From contig JAFUIY010000023.1 of NCBI GenBank assembly GCA_017473925.1, positions 1 to 42,091 of the forward strand: DNA of 42,091 bases, written 5' to 3'. Positions 14,989-23,599 of the stretch are shown here, piece by piece; within the stretch, counting starts at the first letter, position 1, and each line of letters begins with the position of its first letter. The stretch comes from Clostridia bacterium. Its GTDB lineage: Bacteria; Bacillota; Clostridia; Oscillospirales; Acutalibacteraceae. The position numbers were made by a program, and so were the translations under genes. Under the pieces are notes generated by a model. It did not search any database. It was not told the origin of the DNA and worked only from the letters and a program-made list of their open reading frames with translations.

Positions 14989-16499
14989 TGGCAAAATCCA
15001 AAAACAAGGATAAGATGAATATCTTTCAGGAAATGAAAAAATATTGGAACACTCCTGCTGAAGGTAAATATGTTCCGTATAAAGAATATTTCTCAATTTT
15101 TGCTGCAGTGGGCGGCGATTACACATTGAAATATCTGCAGAGCTTTCTTTCTTTCGGTACGGGCTGTTATCTGATTGCATATTATTACGAAATTCCTCTT
15201 CTTACGTTCAGCGCAATAAATGTATTTTTTATTGCAACAACATATTTCTGGAATCTTCTGTCCATGGGTGTTGATGCAAACTTAGGCTTTCTGCCGAAAA
15301 AAATTGAACGGAAATATAATGCAGTATATCTGACATTTGCTGTATTGGGTCTGCTGTTGCTTGTTTTCGACCTGTCATTTATTGTTCCTGACAGTATTGC
15401 TTCTATATTGGATACCAGATGGAAAGGCATCAATACTTTCAATATTTTCAAAATCTTCGGTGCACATTTTCTTGCAAACGGTTGGAGCGGTTTCAGAAAT
15501 ATTCTTATCAGAAAGAAGCTTCTGAAAAAGCTCGGCAGATATAAAATTTTTGCCTATGCAAATGTTATTCAGTGTATCATCGTTGTAGTTCTTATCTGTA
15601 CACTTCCTCTTTATAAGCTTCCCCTTACGGACAGAGTATGGACACTCTATCTTCTTTTCCAGCTTTACACAATATTCAATTATGTCGGCTTTACGCATTC
15701 TGTTTCAGACAATATCAGCCCCAATGCACAGGAAAGGCTGTATGTCCGTGCATTTCCCGTTAAAATCAGTCATTTTGTGCAGAATATAGTGAATGTCATT
15801 CTTCCCACACTCGCAGGCGTAATGTTCCTTGACGGCATAAAGGATATCGGTATGTTCAGATATCTTCTTCCCGTATTCTTTGTTGTTTCCTCGGGTGTTA
15901 TGTTTATAGGTCTTCGCAATATCAAGGAAAGAATTCCTATGCCTCCCATTGAAAACAGGGAATATCTCTCATTCTGGCATTGTGTTTCGGGTATTTTCAA
16001 GAATAAATATCTGTGGATAACAAAAATTGCTGAGCTCCTTGACTCATTGGGCAACGGTATGCTTAATATGAAGACTATTCTTCTTATTTACACATGGCGT
16101 GAAACAGGACTTATCTTCTCACTTTGTGAAATACTTTATAAAATCTCGGGCAATCCCGGTGAATTCCTTGCTCCGTGGATAAGAAAACGATTCCAGTTCA
16201 AGCAGCTGATTGTTTTCAAGTACATTATCTGTGCAATAAGAAACGGTGTGTACATTCTTGCTATTCTTTTCCTGGGCAATACACATATTCTTTGCGGTGT
16301 TGCAATCTATGTTGCAATGTTCCTGAGTAATGTTCTTGAATCTGCAGTCAGTCTTGCACAGAGCGATAATAATATACGAGTCACTGACTACCAGATGTAT
16401 CTTTCAGGAGAAAGACTTGAAGAATACCAGAAAATCATCACTTGGTTCACAACACCCATCACAACGCTTATTTCGCTTATTATCACTCTTATGTTCTAA
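14988..16499 (+). CDS. GPH/MFS-like transporter, truncated by in-frame TAA
   Basis: The 503-residue frame encodes a polytopic membrane protein with about ten or more hydrophobic helices. Its layout resembles the glycoside-pentoside-hexuronide/MFS transporters of Clostridia; the short amphipathic N-terminus and a KERIPMPP loop after helix 8 fit that family from memory. The frame stops at TAA 16497-16499 in the middle of a hydrophobic segment (ITLMF). The same frame then stays open for 85 codons and encodes what looks like the missing end. A full-length product would be about 589 residues. The substrate is not identifiable. Neighbours (PHP phosphoesterase, phosphatase-like enzyme) suggest a phosphorylated or glycosidic substrate. 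Either the gene is a recent pseudogene or the stop is tolerated or read through. Confidence 0.75.
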   Translation: MAKSKNKDKMNIFQEMKKYWNTPAEGKYVPYKEYFSIFAAVGGDYTLKYLQSFLSFGTGCYLIAYYYEIPLLTFSAINVFFIATTYFWNLLSMGVDANLGFLPKKIERKYNAVYLTFAVLGLLLLVFDLSFIVPDSIASILDTRWKGINTFNIFKIFGAHFLANGWSGFRNILIRKKLLKKLGRYKIFAYANVIQCIIVVVLICTLPLYKLPLTDRVWTLYLLFQLYTIFNYVGFTHSVSDNISPNAQERLYVRAFPVKISHFVQNIVNVILPTLAGVMFLDGIKDIGMFRYLLPVFFVVSSGVMFIGLRNIKERIPMPPIENREYLSFWHCVSGIFKNKYLWITKIAELLDSLGNGMLNMKTILLIYTWRETGLIFSLCEILYKISGNPGEFLAPWIRKRFQFKQLIVFKYIICAIRNGVYILAILFLGNTHILCGVAIYVAMFLSNVLESAVSLAQSDNNIRVTDYQMYLSGERLEEYQKIITWFTTPITTLISLIITLMF

Positions 16500-16757
16500 C
16501 GTGTCGGCTTTACATCTGACTGGGATGTTCTTTACAGGACTGATGTCAGAATGCAGTGTATGCTTATAGGTCTCGGCTTTGACCTTGTGGGCTATGTGCT
16601 GATGACACTTCCGTATCTGTTCATGTGGGATTTCTCCGACGAAAAGCATGCCCATATTATGGAAGTTCTCAAGCAGAGAGCAGAAGCAGGAAACAACGGA
16701 GACGCGGTTTCTGCTGAACAGCAGGCTGCGGCAGTAAACGCAGATGTGTCAGATTGA
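16500..16757 (+). pseudogene. In-frame C-terminal remainder of the transporter
   Basis: It continues the frame of the preceding gene without a shift. It encodes VGFTSDWDVLYRTDVR, a final hydrophobic helix (IGLGFDLVGYVLMTLPYLF), the segment MWDFSDEKHAHIMEVLKQ and an Ala-rich tail. The first two match, from memory, the end of clostridial GPH transporters. Only the codon at 16497-16499 (TAA, one base from Tyr TAT or TAC) interrupts it. The absence of further stops or frameshifts indicates a recent change. There is no convincing ribosome binding site ahead of ATG 16551. Confidence 0.65.
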
Positions 16758-16783
16758 TGATTTATAAACAGGAGTGAAGAAAA

Positions 16784-17779
16784 ATGAGTACAGACGGATA
16801 TAAATGGTATGCAGGTGTTCCCCATTGCCATACGGTTGCATCAGACGGCGGGCTTACATTGGAGCAGGTTATAGAAAAGGCTAAGAAAAGCAAGCTGGAT
16901 TTTCTTATAATCACAGACCATAATGTCAATTGCAAGGATTTCCCTGAGGTTGACGGACTTACTCTCATTTACGGTGCCGAGCTTACAAAGCACGGCGGTC
17001 ACTGTAATATGTGGGGTGTCAAGGATGTTATTGATAAAGAGGATTACGACACCTGCGAAAGCTATGAGGACTTTTTAAGAGTCAAGACAACGGCAGAAGA
17101 ACGGGGAGCAGTAATCTGCATGAATCATCCCCATTGTAAGCAGTGTCCCTGGAGATGGGAAATGAAGGCTGAAGATGTTGATGTGCTTGAGGTATGGAAT
17201 GCTCCCACACACTTTGACAACCTTGAATGCACAGAATGGTGGCATGAACAGCTGAGAAACGGTCACAAGCTGCCTGTTGTCGGCGGTAGTGATTACCACA
17301 GGGATTATGTTGTCACAAATCTTCTGACATGGCCTGTTACTTATGTTTATGCAAAATCAGATTCGCCTGAGGATATTCTTGATGCCATTGTCAAAGGACG
17401 TACCACAATTTGCTTTGATGTGGGTACAACATTCATTGATATGACAAGCGGTGATTCTGTCCTTGGCGACACCGTTAAGCTGACGGAAAAAACAGAAGTC
17501 ACAATAAATGTCAGAAAGCTTCGCAGAAAGCATAAGCTGATTGTCTTCGACCGTGACGGCGAATGCTTTACATATACGGCAAAAAAGACAGAGGATTATT
17601 CTGTCACACTGCCTGTGAAAAAAGACGGATTTATGTGTGCCCATGTTGTGTTTGAACCGGGCTTCATATACAGCAAAATCCACGACATTGCAATTGCATC
17701 AAGAATTCCCGAGCAGAAGGGAATGGATTTGCCACCGTTGATTTTTGCTCAGAGCGGTGCAATGTATTTTGAAAAATAA
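16784..17779 (+). CDS. PHP-domain metal-dependent phosphoesterase
   Basis: The 331-aa protein starts with the PHP signature: HCH at residues 14-16, SDG, a helix LEQVIEKAKKSKLDFLIITDHN (motif II, TDHN), a metal-ligand Glu in YGAELT, a second set of His/Cys residues around MNHPHCKQC, and GSDYH near residue 170. These supply the multi-metal site of PHP phosphoesterases. The C-terminal part (about 200-331) is beta-rich and may bind substrate. AGGAG precedes the start. It lies 26 nt after the transporter remainder, in the same operon. The exact substrate is unknown; histidinol-phosphate phosphatase and polymerase-type PHP contexts do not fit. Confidence 0.85.
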   Translation: MSTDGYKWYAGVPHCHTVASDGGLTLEQVIEKAKKSKLDFLIITDHNVNCKDFPEVDGLTLIYGAELTKHGGHCNMWGVKDVIDKEDYDTCESYEDFLRVKTTAEERGAVICMNHPHCKQCPWRWEMKAEDVDVLEVWNAPTHFDNLECTEWWHEQLRNGHKLPVVGGSDYHRDYVVTNLLTWPVTYVYAKSDSPEDILDAIVKGRTTICFDVGTTFIDMTSGDSVLGDTVKLTEKTEVTINVRKLRRKHKLIVFDRDGECFTYTAKKTEDYSVTLPVKKDGFMCAHVVFEPGFIYSKIHDIAIASRIPEQKGMDLPPLIFAQSGAMYFEK

Positions 17780-17803
17780 ATTATTTCATATTTATTCAAC
17801 TGA

Positions 17804-17828
17804 AAGAATCTTCCGTACGGAGATTCTT
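17804..17828 (+). other. Intercistronic hairpin
   Basis: AAGAATCT (17804-17811) and AGATTCTT (17821-17828) enclose TCCGTACGG. There is no solid T-run, so it is more likely an RNA-processing or partial-termination element between the PHP and phosphatase genes. Confidence 0.4.
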
Positions 17829-17858
17829 ACTTTGATTTGAACATCAGGAGGGCTGATT

Positions 17859-18773
17859 ATGTCAGGAAAATATTCACATGTAATAGTTATCGGCGTTGAC
17901 GGTGCAGGCAGTTGGTTCCGTGAGGCGGACACACCGAACTTTGACGCAATTTTTGAAAACGGAGCAGTTACATATAACGCTCTTTCATCGAATCCCACAA
18001 TAAGCGCCGAATGCTGGGGCTCAATGCTTATCGGTGTCGGTCCTGAGGTTCACGGGCTTACCAACGGAATTGTATCTTCGGTTCCCTATGATGTGAAATC
18101 TCCCTTTCCCTCTCTTTTCAGAAGAATCAGAGAAGCATATCCCGATGCTGTTCTCGGCTCATTCTGTGACTGGAATCCTATCACTCACGGTATAGTAGAA
18201 AACAATATCGGCGTGTCACATGATACAGCTCCCGATACAGAGCTCACACCCGTTGTCTGTAATTATATAAGCGAAAACAAGCCTGATTTTCTGTTTGTCC
18301 ATTTCGACAGCGTAGACGGTGCAGGACACAGGTCGGGATACGGACTTCCTGATTTTATTCAGCGTATTCATGAGGTCGATAAGCTTATCGGTGATGTTCA
18401 CACTGCTGTCAGGGATGCAGGAATGCTTGATGAGACTCTTTTTATTGTCATTGCTGACCACGGCGGTGCAAACGACGAAAACTGCAAGGGCAGTCACGGC
18501 GGCTGGACAGACGGAGAAAAATATGTAACCTTTGCTGCAACCGGTAAAGGAATAAACAAAACTGAATTAGATGAAATGAATATCCGTGACCTTGCTGCTA
18601 TTGTTCTGTATGCTATGGGAATATCATTGCCTGTCTTTGACGAAAACGGCTGGACATCACAGATTCCCGAGGGACTGTTTACCGATTACGAAGGGGAGTA
18701 CCGTGATATATCACACCTGACAGGTGCCGCACCGAGAATTTCAAAGGTGCATCATGAATCAGAGCTTGTTTAA
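17859..18773 (+). CDS. Alkaline-phosphatase-superfamily phosphodiesterase/pyrophosphatase
   Basis: The 304-aa cytosolic protein has the superfamily metal ligands in order: Asp in VIGVDGAG (about 13), a Thr/Ser nucleophile region SSNPTISAECWGSM, HFDSVDGAGHRSG (Asp/His pair about 150-160), IADHGG (Asp-His about 195) and SHGGW (final His). This layout matches the type I phosphodiesterase/nucleotide pyrophosphatase branch. There is no signal peptide, so it should hydrolyse an intracellular phosphodiester or phosphate ester. AGGAGGG precedes the start. It follows the PHP gene and precedes a 60-residue stub whose ribosome binding site overlaps its stop codon. Confidence 0.85.
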   Translation: MSGKYSHVIVIGVDGAGSWFREADTPNFDAIFENGAVTYNALSSNPTISAECWGSMLIGVGPEVHGLTNGIVSSVPYDVKSPFPSLFRRIREAYPDAVLGSFCDWNPITHGIVENNIGVSHDTAPDTELTPVVCNYISENKPDFLFVHFDSVDGAGHRSGYGLPDFIQRIHEVDKLIGDVHTAVRDAGMLDETLFIVIADHGGANDENCKGSHGGWTDGEKYVTFAATGKGINKTELDEMNIRDLAAIVLYAMGISLPVFDENGWTSQIPEGLFTDYEGEYRDISHLTGAAPRISKVHHESELV

Positions 18774-18786
18774 GGAGGAATGCTTT

Positions 18787-18969
18787 ATGAATAAGCAGAA
18801 ATTCAATTATGACTATTCAAAAATATTGTGGATGAAAATGTTCCTTGCAAAGCCTGATTACGAGAATAACACCTCCGAGGTGTTAATCAATTTCGAGCAG
18901 GCACTTGAAATAATAAAGAGAATAGATAATATCACTCAGCTTCAGAGCAGGTCAGGCTGTTGCGATTAA
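18787..18969 (+). CDS. 60-residue protein, possibly a truncated enzyme fragment
   Basis: ATG 18787 is preceded by AAGGAGGA that overlaps the stop of the previous gene. The product begins with an ordered-looking segment (YSKILWMKMFLAKPDY, then FEQALEIIKRIDNIT) and ends abruptly in QLQSRSGCCD. From memory, the first 50 residues resemble the start of larger glycosidase-like proteins from Clostridia that continue with a PKIIYLVGW-type strand; I could not verify this. If right, most of the gene was lost by an internal deletion. Otherwise it is a small hypothetical protein. It is the last gene of the operon. Confidence 0.5.
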   Translation: MNKQKFNYDYSKILWMKMFLAKPDYENNTSEVLINFEQALEIIKRIDNITQLQSRSGCCD

Positions 18970-19016
18970 AGGAATATCCTGAAAGAGGTTGTAAAAGCAA
19001 ATAGCGTATAGAATAA

Positions 19017-19051
19017 GGGGTTCTGCAGGTGTACAAAGTCTGCAGAACCCC
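19017..19051. terminator. Perfect hairpin between convergent genes
   Basis: GGGGTTCTGCAG (19017-19028) pairs perfectly with CTGCAGAACCCC (19040-19051). T-runs are weak on both sides, but the position between two converging genes fits a shared terminator. Confidence 0.7.
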
Positions 19052-19058
19052 ATAATTA

Positions 19059-19799
19059 CTATATTTCCTTGTCAATAAGCTCCGTAATGCCTGAAACGGT
19101 TCCGTCTGCAAGCTTTTTTATAAGGTCAACGCCGTTGTTCATTGCATAGGATCTGAATTCCTTTATCATAGCCATATCGTTGACATTGTCGCCGACAGCA
19201 ATGACATCATCTTTTTCTGCATTCAGAATGCCGAGCAGATTATATATTCCCTTTGCCTTATCCATGTCTGCCCTTATAATATCGAGGCATTCACCGTTCT
19301 GCAATGGATTGACATATTCACCGAATTTCTCTTTTACAATTTCCGCTGTTTTCTCTGATTCTTCAACAGTGGGTTGCGCAGTGCTTATCTGATTGAAAAA
19401 TGGTATCGGGGGCACATTTTCAAGGGTGTAGTCATCATTTCCGGTACAATCTTTTCTGTCAGCATATACAAAGCACGGGAAATCAGTTTGCACATGACAG
19501 CGGCGGCAACCGCATTCAAAGAGCAGCTCAAGAAGAGGAACGGCAATGTCACCGTTGCACCTGATATCGGAAACTCTTTCATTGTCGGAATTCAGGATAA
19601 TTGCACCGTTGTTGGCTACAAAATAATCTATTATAAGCTTTTCTTTTTCCAGTATTTCAAGAGCATCAGCAGGGCCTCTTCCGCTGACAATAGTAAAAAT
19701 GTTGCCTGCTTCACGCCATTTTTTTATAGCTTCTCTCTTTTTGTCATCTATTCCGCCATAACTCAGAGTGCCGTCGTAGTCACTTGCAATTATCTTCAT
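19059..19799 (-). CDS. HAD-superfamily hydrolase, Cof-like phosphatase
   Basis: The start is ATG at 19799, 9 nt after GAGGGA, giving 246 aa; an upstream extension would be hydrophobic and lacks a binding site. HAD motif I is DYDGT (residues 6-10), motif II the SGR segment (IVSGRG), motif III a conserved Lys (about 183), and motif IV GDNVNDMAM near residue 208, typical of the Cof/subclass IIB sugar-phosphate phosphatases. The cap region contains a Cys/His cluster (CGCRRCH). A predicted promoter lies 32 nt upstream of its start and faces away from the aldo/keto reductase gene. Confidence 0.88.
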   Translation of the reverse strand: MKIIASDYDGTLSYGGIDDKKREAIKKWREAGNIFTIVSGRGPADALEILEKEKLIIDYFVANNGAIILNSDNERVSDIRCNGDIAVPLLELLFECGCRRCHVQTDFPCFVYADRKDCTGNDDYTLENVPPIPFFNQISTAQPTVEESEKTAEIVKEKFGEYVNPLQNGECLDIIRADMDKAKGIYNLLGILNAEKDDVIAVGDNVNDMAMIKEFRSYAMNNGVDLIKKLADGTVSGITELIDKEI

Positions 19800-19830
19800 G
19801 CTGAATAATCCCTCTTTGTTTTTTGTATAT

Positions 19831-19859
19831 ACTATATCATAACAGATGAGGATAATCAA
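19831..19859 (-). promoter_or_regulatory. Promoter of the HAD hydrolase
   Basis: On the minus strand TTGATT (19859-19854), 17 bp, TATAGT (19836-19831). Confidence 0.6.
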
Positions 19860-19877
19860 GAAGCAGTGTAATTTATA

Positions 19878-19906
19878 TTGAATTATCATGTATCAGATGT
19901 TATAAT
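19878..19906 (+). promoter_or_regulatory. Promoter of the aldo/keto reductase
   Basis: TTGAAT (19878-19883), 17 bp, TATAAT (19901-19906). A small hairpin ACGGG/CCCGT (19924-19940) follows in the leader, just before the ribosome binding site GGAGGG. Confidence 0.7.
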
Positions 19907-19954
19907 AATCATAAACAGAAAATACGGGGGTATATCCCGTTACGGAGGGATTAT

Positions 19955-21130
19955 ATGAAGTACCGTAAGGATAAAAACGGGAATGAACTGTCTGTTTTAG
20001 GCTTCGGCTGTATGCGTTTTAAAAAGAAAATGGGCAGAATTGTTATGGAAGATGCTGAACAGCAGATAATGAAAGCCTTCAACAGCGGTGTGAATTATTT
20101 TGACACTGCATTCATTTATCCCGGAAGTGAAGCGGCAATCGGTGAGATATTTGAAAAGAATAATATCCGTGACAAGGTGTATATTGCGACAAAACTCCCT
20201 CCTCAGCTTATGCGCAGTATTGATATTCTTGACAAGCTTTTCAATGAACAGCTAAAAAGACTCCGTACAGACCATGTTGATTTTTACCTTATGCATATGA
20301 TGGCAGACATAAAGGTCTGGGAACGCCTTAAAAGTATGGGGATTGAAAAATGGATAGAAGAGAAAAAGGCAAGCGGTGCAATCCGTAATATCGGTTTTTC
20401 ATACCACGGCAAGTCGGATATTTTCTGTAAAATTGTTGATGCATATGACTGGGATATGTGCCTTATTCAGTATAACTATTATGATGAACATACTCAGGCA
20501 GGCAGAAAGGGTCTTTATCACGCTCATGAAAAAGGTATTCCCGTTATGATTATGGAGCCTCTGCGTGGCGGACGGCTTGTGAATAATCTTCCTGCAGAAG
20601 CAAAAAATATATTTGCAGCACACCCCGTTCAGCATACACCTGCACAGTGGGCTTTCCGTTGGCTTTATAATCAGCCTGAAATTTCAGTTGTACTTTCGGG
20701 TATGAACTCCGATGAAATGGTGGAAGATAATATAAAAACAGCGTCGGAAACAGAAATCGGCGAGCTGACAGAAAATGATGAAGAAATGCTCAGAAATGTT
20801 GTAGGAGCAATAAACTCAAAAATGAAGGTCGGTTGTACAGGCTGCGGATACTGTATGCCCTGCCCGAAAAATGTCAATATAAGCGGAATTTTCTCAGCAT
20901 ATAACAGGCGTTATTCCGACAGCAGCTTCAAAGGCTTCAGAGATTATGTGAAATGTACAACAGGTAAGGGGAACGCTCCGGCATCAGCCTGTATCGGATG
21001 CGGAAAATGTGAGAGCCATTGTCCTCAGGGCATAGAAATCCGTAAAGAGCTGAAAAATGCAGAAAAGGACTTCGAGGGAGCTTCATATAAAGCTGTAAGC
21101 AGTGTTGTTGCAGTGTTCAAAAAGAAATAA
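19955..21130 (+). CDS. Aldo/keto reductase with C-terminal 4Fe-4S ferredoxin domain
   Basis: The 391-aa protein has an N-terminal aldo/keto reductase barrel (1-285): LGFGCMR near the start, the catalytic Asp-Tyr region NYFDTAFIYPGSE, a Lys in IATKLPP and HMM in place of the usual active-site His region LMHM. The C-terminal part holds two Cys clusters, CTGCGYCMPCP (about 290-300) and CIGCGKCESHCPQ (about 347-359), which bind two 4Fe-4S centres. This architecture is common in anaerobes and implies electron transfer from ferredoxin instead of, or along with, NADPH. The true substrate is not known. ACGGAGGG precedes the start. Confidence 0.93.
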   Translation: MKYRKDKNGNELSVLGFGCMRFKKKMGRIVMEDAEQQIMKAFNSGVNYFDTAFIYPGSEAAIGEIFEKNNIRDKVYIATKLPPQLMRSIDILDKLFNEQLKRLRTDHVDFYLMHMMADIKVWERLKSMGIEKWIEEKKASGAIRNIGFSYHGKSDIFCKIVDAYDWDMCLIQYNYYDEHTQAGRKGLYHAHEKGIPVMIMEPLRGGRLVNNLPAEAKNIFAAHPVQHTPAQWAFRWLYNQPEISVVLSGMNSDEMVEDNIKTASETEIGELTENDEEMLRNVVGAINSKMKVGCTGCGYCMPCPKNVNISGIFSAYNRRYSDSSFKGFRDYVKCTTGKGNAPASACIGCGKCESHCPQGIEIRKELKNAEKDFEGASYKAVSSVVAVFKKK

Positions 21131-21153
21131 TATAATGAATTATTGAAATACAG

Positions 21154-21192
21154 AAAAGAGTTGATTGACTTATTTATTCAATCAACTCTTTT
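21154..21192. terminator. Bidirectional terminator, aldo/keto reductase and metG
   Basis: AAAAGAGTTGATTGA (21154-21168) and TCAATCAACTCTTTT (21178-21192) form a perfect 15-bp stem. T-rich sequence follows on the plus strand, and the A-run on the other side serves metG. Confidence 0.88.
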
Positions 21193-21198
21193 TGATTT

Positions 21199-22782
21199 TT
21201 ATTCTATTCTTTGGAACAGAATGGATATTTCTTTTGTAATTTGCTTCGTTTTTACTGTTTTCTCCTGCCAAGTCAGATCAATCCAAAGCCAATCGGCTAT
21301 TTTTTCAGAAGAGAAAGGAAGAAACGGATAGAGAAGAACTGCAATATTTGCAATCAGATATACACAGTCAGAAATTGTTTTTCTGCAATCAGCAATATTT
21401 TCTGTCCTTGTTTTCCAAGGTTGCTTTGAATCATAGTAAGCATTACCGAAACGGATAAGTTCAAATATTTCTTCGATTGCTTCACGGAAACAGCCTTTTT
21501 CTATTTTCTCACCCACCGAATCAAAAGCATTTTTCACATTTGCTCTGATTTCTTCATTGACTGATGTTTCCGCAATTTCAGCGTTCAGATACTTAACTGA
21601 GAATGCAAGTGTTCTGTTTACAAAGTTACCCCAAGCACCGACAAGCCCTGAATTATTCTGGGTCTTGAATTCTCTGAAGGAAAAATCAGCATCCCTTTTT
21701 TCGGGACCGTTTGCAATAAAGAAATATCTTATGGCATCAGGGTTGTAATCATCAGCCAGATCTTTAGCCCATACGGCATGATTCTGACTTGTTGATATTT
21801 TCTTGCCTTCAAGAGTAACGTATTCGCTTGATATAATTTCATCGGGCAGATGCAGAGTTTCACCGTGTGCAAGTAAAAGTGACGGCAGAAAAATGGTGTG
21901 GAACGGAATGTTATCCTTGCCGTGTACATAATAGTGTCGGCTGTTTGCTCCGAATATATCATTAAAATTAAGGTTGTTTTCTTCACATAATACAGATGTT
22001 GCAGAAAGATAACCAAGTACATTTTCTGCCCATATATAAATTTTCTTGTCCTGATAACCTTTCTTCGGAACATCAATACCCCAACTCAAATCTCTTGTTA
22101 TTGCTCTGTCACGAAGCCCTTCATCAATATATCTTTTTGTGAAAGCAACGGCATTTTTACGCCAATACGGATGCGAGTTCAGGAACTCAGTAAGCTCATC
22201 TTTAAGCTTTGATATAAGAAGAAATATCTGTGTTGTTTCATTAAAAATGATAGAGGTATCACATTCGGAGCATTTTGGATTTATAAGTGAATCTGCATCA
22301 AAGATTTCGCCGCAAGCATCACATTGGTCACCTCTTGCAGATTTACCGCAAACAGGACATATTCCGACAACCAATCTGTCTGTAAGTACCTGCTGACAAG
22401 TCGGGCAATATGCTTGTTTTACGCTTCTCTCTTCAATATATTTACTCTCGTACAACTTTTTATGAAAGTCTGTGACGAAAGCCTTGTGCATTTCATCTGT
22501 TGTTTTGGTGTATAAATCATAAGAAAAGCCGAGCTTTCTGAATACATCACAAAATTCGTTATGATAGAATTCACTGATTTCTTCAGGTGTTTTGTTTTCT
22601 TGTTTTGCTCTTATGGTTATAGGTGTACCGTGACAGTCGCTGCCCGACACATAGAAAACTCTGTCACCTTTCTGTCTGAAGTAACGGGCAAGCACATCAC
22701 CCGGCAATAGTGCTGCTAAATGCCCGATATGGAGCGAGCCGTTGGCATACGGCCACGCTCCGCCGATAATAATGTTGTTCAT
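21199..22782 (-). CDS. metG: Methionyl-tRNA synthetase, short form
   Basis: The 527-aa class I synthetase charges tRNA-Met. The HIGH motif is in NGSLHIGHL (about 15-22), the KMSKS equivalent is KKISTS (about 332-337), and a connective domain with two zinc knuckles, eight Cys in CPTC/CPVC and CDAC/CSEC (about 127-175), marks the MetG1 type. The protein ends after the anticodon-binding helical domain, without the EMAP II-like tRNA-binding extension found in many Firmicutes. The gene is alone in its transcript and is preceded by a T-box leader. Confidence 0.96.
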   Translation of the reverse strand: MNNIIIGGAWPYANGSLHIGHLAALLPGDVLARYFRQKGDRVFYVSGSDCHGTPITIRAKQENKTPEEISEFYHNEFCDVFRKLGFSYDLYTKTTDEMHKAFVTDFHKKLYESKYIEERSVKQAYCPTCQQVLTDRLVVGICPVCGKSARGDQCDACGEIFDADSLINPKCSECDTSIIFNETTQIFLLISKLKDELTEFLNSHPYWRKNAVAFTKRYIDEGLRDRAITRDLSWGIDVPKKGYQDKKIYIWAENVLGYLSATSVLCEENNLNFNDIFGANSRHYYVHGKDNIPFHTIFLPSLLLAHGETLHLPDEIISSEYVTLEGKKISTSQNHAVWAKDLADDYNPDAIRYFFIANGPEKRDADFSFREFKTQNNSGLVGAWGNFVNRTLAFSVKYLNAEIAETSVNEEIRANVKNAFDSVGEKIEKGCFREAIEEIFELIRFGNAYYDSKQPWKTRTENIADCRKTISDCVYLIANIAVLLYPFLPFSSEKIADWLWIDLTWQEKTVKTKQITKEISILFQRIE

Positions 22783-22838
22783 GTTTAATTCCTCATTTCT
22801 TTAGTTTAGTAACATTCGTGTAAATCAGTTTTGCAAAT

Positions 22839-23130
22839 AAAAAAACGCTCTCACCCCCATACAAAGTACAAGGGACGAGAGCATTACTCACGTGTTACCA
22901 CCCTAATTCACCTGTTTCTCACGACAACAAGCCTTATCAAGTTCGGACAGGAAATGATCTGTCGAAACTCTATCGCTGTTACGGGCGATCCCGGCGTAGC
23001 CTAACATAATGCTCGGTACGCAGCTCAGAGACCATGTTCGGCAGAATTCACTTTACCCATTCACAGCACATCAAAAGATGATGGGATTCTCTGAAAAGCT
23101 TCAGATGCTTACTCTTTCTCGTCATTGCTA
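22839..23130 (-). promoter_or_regulatory. T-box riboswitch controlling metG, Met specifier
   Basis: Read on the minus strand, the leader starts with AGCAATGACGAGAAAGAGTA, ends with the T-box core AGGGTGGTAACACGTG (22904-22889), and then a terminator GCTCTC...GAGAGC followed by seven T (22882-22839). The core AGGG can pair with TCCCT for the antiterminator. In stem I, CAGAGA (23093-23088) pairs with TCTCTG (23031-23026), and one base before that helix, on the 3-prime side of the specifier loop, lies ATG (23035-23033), the Met codon, followed by a purine. Uncharged tRNA-Met should therefore turn metG on. Confidence 0.95.
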
Positions 23131-23138
23131 TTGAATCA

Positions 23139-23167
23139 ATAATATCAGATAATATTATAAAAATCAA
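23139..23167 (-). promoter_or_regulatory. Promoter of the metG T-box transcript
   Basis: On the minus strand TTGATT (23167-23162), 17 bp, TATTAT (23144-23139), placing the transcript start right at the beginning of the T-box. Confidence 0.7.
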
Positions 23168-23280
23168 GAATATAAGAGAGAAATCTGATAAATATGGTAA
23201 ATCAATTTTAATTTTAATATAGCAAAATGGGATAATATCGGTTATAATAAAAACATAAAAAACGAAAGGATGTAAAACTT

Positions 23281-23586
23281 ATGTCAGTGCTTCATATAAA
23301 CAAAGAAAATTCTGACCTTATAAAAAACAGTGAAAAGACTGTTCTTCTTGATTTTTATGCTGATTGGTGCGGTCCGTGCCGTATGGTCGGCCCCATTGTT
23401 GAAGAAATTGCAAATGAAAGAGAAGATATTCTTGTTGCAAAAATCAATGTTGACGATGAACCCGACCTTGCAATGGAATTCGGTGTTTCAAGCATTCCCG
23501 CACTTTTTGTGCTTCGTGACGGCAATGTCGTGAATCAGGCTCTCGGTGCAAGACCCAAGCCTCAGATTCTTGCATTGCTTGACTGA
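23281..23586 (+). CDS. trxA: Thioredoxin
   Basis: The 101-aa thioredoxin carries the WCGPC redox site (residues 28-32, in ADWCGPCRMVGP) and the cis-Pro loop SIPALFV (about 72-78). It reduces protein disulfides using electrons from TrxB, encoded 13 nt downstream. AAAGGATG lies about 10 nt before the start. A TATAAT hexamer at 23243-23248 fits a promoter, but its -35 (about 23220) is poor. Confidence 0.97.
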   Translation: MSVLHINKENSDLIKNSEKTVLLDFYADWCGPCRMVGPIVEEIANEREDILVAKINVDDEPDLAMEFGVSSIPALFVLRDGNVVNQALGARPKPQILALLD

Positions 23587-23599
23587 CGGGTAGCAAAAA

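Noticed and set aside
20399..20635. Small antisense frame within the aldo/keto reductase
   Set aside because: It has no binding site or homology pattern, and the sense gene is clear.
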